A DNA stretch of 64,000 nt from Flavobacteriaceae bacterium (GTDB lineage Bacteria > Bacteroidota > Bacteroidia > Flavobacteriales > Flavobacteriaceae), in NCBI GenBank assembly GCA_013373385.1, contig JABXHX010000009.1, positions 1 to 64,000 on the forward strand, in the 5' to 3' direction. The notes beneath the pieces are model-generated. The model made no database searches. It saw only the letters and a list, made by a program, of their open reading frames with translations, and was not told where the DNA came from. A program made the translations under genes and the position numbers. The first letter of the stretch is position 1, and every line of letters starts with the position of its first letter. Shown here piece by piece: positions 62,010-64,000 of the stretch.

Positions 62010-64000
62010 TTAGATTGCTTTTAAAACAGACAGTGCTTTTGTTACAGAATCTATATGAATAAAGGTAATCAATAAGCGCAAGCCGTTTTTAGTTTCTTTT
62101 TCTTTCATCACACAGCTTTTAGGGTTTTGCTGAACGTATTTTAGCACGTTTGTAAAGTTTTCTGTTTGATAAAAAGCACTTTGTTGATCAGAAACAAAAT
62201 AACCAATCATTCTTTTTTTCTTTAGAACGATTTTTTCTAAACCTAATTTTTTTGCCAACCATTTTATACGAACACTATCTAACAAATCGACAACTTGTGT
62301 CGGAATCTCTCCAAACCTATCAATAATTTCAGTTTCAAAATTAGTCAATTCCTCTTCTGTTTTTAATTCGCCTAATTTGTTGTATAAATTCAAACGTTCT
62401 GTAATAGAATTCACATAATCATCTGGAAATAAAATTTCAAAATCGGTATCAATTGTTACCTCTTTTACAAACTCTTTTGGTTTCGATTCATCAGTTGGAT
62501 AGAGTTCTTTAAACTCGTTTTCTTTCAATTCTTCAATCGCTTCGGATAGTATTTTTTGATACGTATCAAAACCAATATCGTTGATAAATCCACTTTGTTC
62601 TCCGCCTAATAAATCTCCTGCTCCACGAATTTCTAAATCCTTCATGGCAATGTTAATTCCGCTTCCCAATTCAGAAAATAATTCTAACGCGGTAATACGT
62701 TTTCTAGCATCGTCTGTCATCATATGATAGGGTGGCGTAATAAAATAACAAAAAGCTTTTTTGTTAGATCTTCCAACTCGACCACGCATTTGGTGCAAAT
62801 CTGACAACCCAAAATTATTGGCATTATTGATAAAAATGGTGTTGGCATTTGGCACATCCAATCCACTTTCTACAATGGTTGTAGAAACCAATACATCAAA
62901 TTCGTTATTCATAAATCTGAGCATTAAATCTTCTAATTTTTTTCCTTCCATTTGCCCATGACCAATTCCGATTTTTGCATTGGGCAATAAGCGCTGTAAT
63001 AAACCTGCCACTTCTTTGATATTTTCTATTCTATTATGGATAAAAAATACTTGACCTCCACGCGCAATTTCATAAGAAATAGCATCGCGAATGGTTTCTT
63101 CAGAAAAGCGAATGACATTGGTTTCTATGGGATGACGATTTGGTGGCGGTGTGCTAATTACCGATAAATCTCTTGCTGCCATCAAACTAAATTGTAGCGT
63201 TCTTGGAATTGGTGTTGCTGTTAACGTTAATGTATCAACATTTTCTTTGATGGTTTTTAATTTGTCTTTTACAGCCACACCAAATTTTTGTTCTTCATCA
63301 ATAATCAACAATCCTAAATCCTTAAAATTGATGCTTTTATTGGTTAGCTGATGTGTACCAATTACAATATCTACAGAGCCATTGGCAATGCCTTCTATAA
63401 CACCACGTTTTTGTGTGGCAGTTCTAAAGCGGTTTAGATAATCTACAGTAACAGGAAAGTTTTTTAAACGCTCAGAAAATGTTCTAAAATGTTGATATGC
63501 CAAAATAGTTGTGGGTACTAAAACAGCTACTTGTTTTCCGTTATCAACTGCTTTAAATGCGGCACGAATTGCAATTTCTGTTTTTCCGAAACCAACATCA
63601 CCACAGACCAACCGATCCATAGGTTGTTCTTTTTCCATGTCTGCTTTTACATCTTGTGTAGCAGTTAATTGATCAGGAGTATCTTCGTAAATAAAACTTG
63701 CTTCCAATTCATGTTGCATAAAGGTATCTGGTCTATACTGAAATCCTTTTTGCAGTTTTCTTTTGGCATATAACTGAATTAAATTAAAAGCAATATGTTT
63801 AACTCTAGCCTTGGTCTTTTGTTTGATTTTTTTCCAGGCTCCTGAACCTAATTTGTAGATTTTTGGCGCTTTACCATCTTTACCATTAAACTTTGAAATT
63901 TTATGCAACGAGTGAATACTGATGTATAAAATATCGCGATCGCCATAAATTAATTTAATAGCCTCTTGTTTATTGCCTTCTACATCAATTTTTTGCAAAC
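62010..64000 (-). CDS. mfd: Transcription-repair coupling factor, C-terminal part (5' end off the window)
   Basis: The frame is open to the right edge, so only the last 663 or so residues of Mfd are present; full proteins have over 1100. It starts in the RNA-polymerase-interacting region (YISIHSLHKISKFNG), then the superfamily 2 helicase core: MDRLVCGDVGFGKTEIAIRA (Walker A), LLIIDEEQKFGV (Walker B), LTATPIPRTLQFSLM, and in domain 2 TTIVESGLDVPNANTIFINN and MRGRVGRSNKKAFCYF. The C-terminal TRG-like and D7 domains follow (LLGGEQSGFINDIGFDTYQK). Mfd removes stalled RNA polymerase and recruits UvrA. The stop is at 62010-62012. Confidence 0.97.
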   Translation of the reverse strand, partial: LQKIDVEGNKQEAIKLIYGDRDILYISIHSLHKISKFNGKDGKAPKIYKLGSGAWKKIKQKTKARVKHIAFNLIQLYAKRKLQKGFQYRPDTFMQHELEASFIYEDTPDQLTATQDVKADMEKEQPMDRLVCGDVGFGKTEIAIRAAFKAVDNGKQVAVLVPTTILAYQHFRTFSERLKNFPVTVDYLNRFRTATQKRGVIEGIANGSVDIVIGTHQLTNKSINFKDLGLLIIDEEQKFGVAVKDKLKTIKENVDTLTLTATPIPRTLQFSLMAARDLSVISTPPPNRHPIETNVIRFSEETIRDAISYEIARGGQVFFIHNRIENIKEVAGLLQRLLPNAKIGIGHGQMEGKKLEDLMLRFMNNEFDVLVSTTIVESGLDVPNANTIFINNANNFGLSDLHQMRGRVGRSNKKAFCYFITPPYHMMTDDARKRITALELFSELGSGINIAMKDLEIRGAGDLLGGEQSGFINDIGFDTYQKILSEAIEELKENEFKELYPTDESKPKEFVKEVTIDTDFEILFPDDYVNSITERLNLYNKLGELKTEEELTNFETEIIDRFGEIPTQVVDLLDSVRIKWLAKKLGLEKIVLKKKRMIGYFVSDQQSAFYQTENFTNVLKYVQQNPKSCVMKEKETKNGLRLLITFIHIDSVTKALSVLKAI

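Overview
The window looks like a chromosomal segment of a gliding marine-type member of the Flavobacteriaceae (Bacteroidota). Grounds: AT-rich DNA, flavobacterial -7 promoter boxes of the form TAnnTTTG, no obvious Shine-Dalgarno sequences, several type IX secretion (T9SS) C-terminal sorting domains, PorP/SprF proteins, a SprB-type gliding adhesin, and a TonB-dependent receptor with a carboxypeptidase-like N-terminal domain. The species cannot be named from the sequence alone. No tRNA, rRNA, CRISPR array, IS element or prophage was seen, and no gene-free stretch exceeds about 245 bases.

Layout. 1-2319 (-): the first 773 codons of a large RHS/SpvB-like surface protein, cut by the left edge. 2563-6302 (+): rnpA, an S41 C-terminal processing protease, and a conserved Bacteroidota protein with a nucleoside-phosphorylase-like C-terminus. 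6322-9767 (+): a Wzz-like membrane protein and rfbB-rfbA-rfbC (dTDP-sugar synthesis, no rfbD here). 9848-26104 (+): the gliding-motility operon sprC-sprD-sprB-sprF, about 16 kb, with the 3737-residue adhesin SprB. 26187-38883 (+): an O-antigen/capsule-type cluster (gmd, fcl, FkbM methyltransferase, flippase, EpsG-like polymerase, glycosyltransferases, WecG/TagA enzyme, O-antigen ligase/polymerase, polyprenyl-phosphate sugar transferase). 38933-41242 (+): purD and a MurG-like glycosyltransferase. 41228-42972 (-): a PhoR/PhoB-like two-component pair, divergent from a TonB-dependent receptor, a beta-helix lipoprotein and a T9SS cargo protein (43166-49029). 49115-56740: exonuclease, GIY-YIG protein, ABC-F ATPase, TPR protein, DUF4292 lipoprotein, EnvC-like protein, thioesterase and HU/SPOR protein. 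56882-64000: a 7TM-LytTR regulator, a second T9SS cargo protein, dprA, an EamA transporter and the C-terminal part of mfd, cut by the right edge.

How the parts fit. The gliding adhesin operon is sandwiched between two blocks of surface-polysaccharide genes, so one region encodes much of the cell surface. SprF, and probably SprD, belong to the PorP/SprF family that supports T9SS export of type B sorting-domain proteins such as SprB and SprC. The two-component pair lies next to 7-4-7 direct repeats resembling PhoB boxes; the same architecture precedes the beta-helix lipoprotein gene, suggesting a phosphate-type regulon that includes the receptor.

The most unusual signals are: C6/C7 tracts at the starts of sprC, sprD and sprB, where one-base changes would truncate SprC and SprD; a sprC reading frame whose only good signal-peptide start is ATT; three exact-length 705-bp tandem units in sprB; repeated PhoB-box-like elements; and a GIY-YIG gene enclosed by an inverted repeat that contains its own stop codon.
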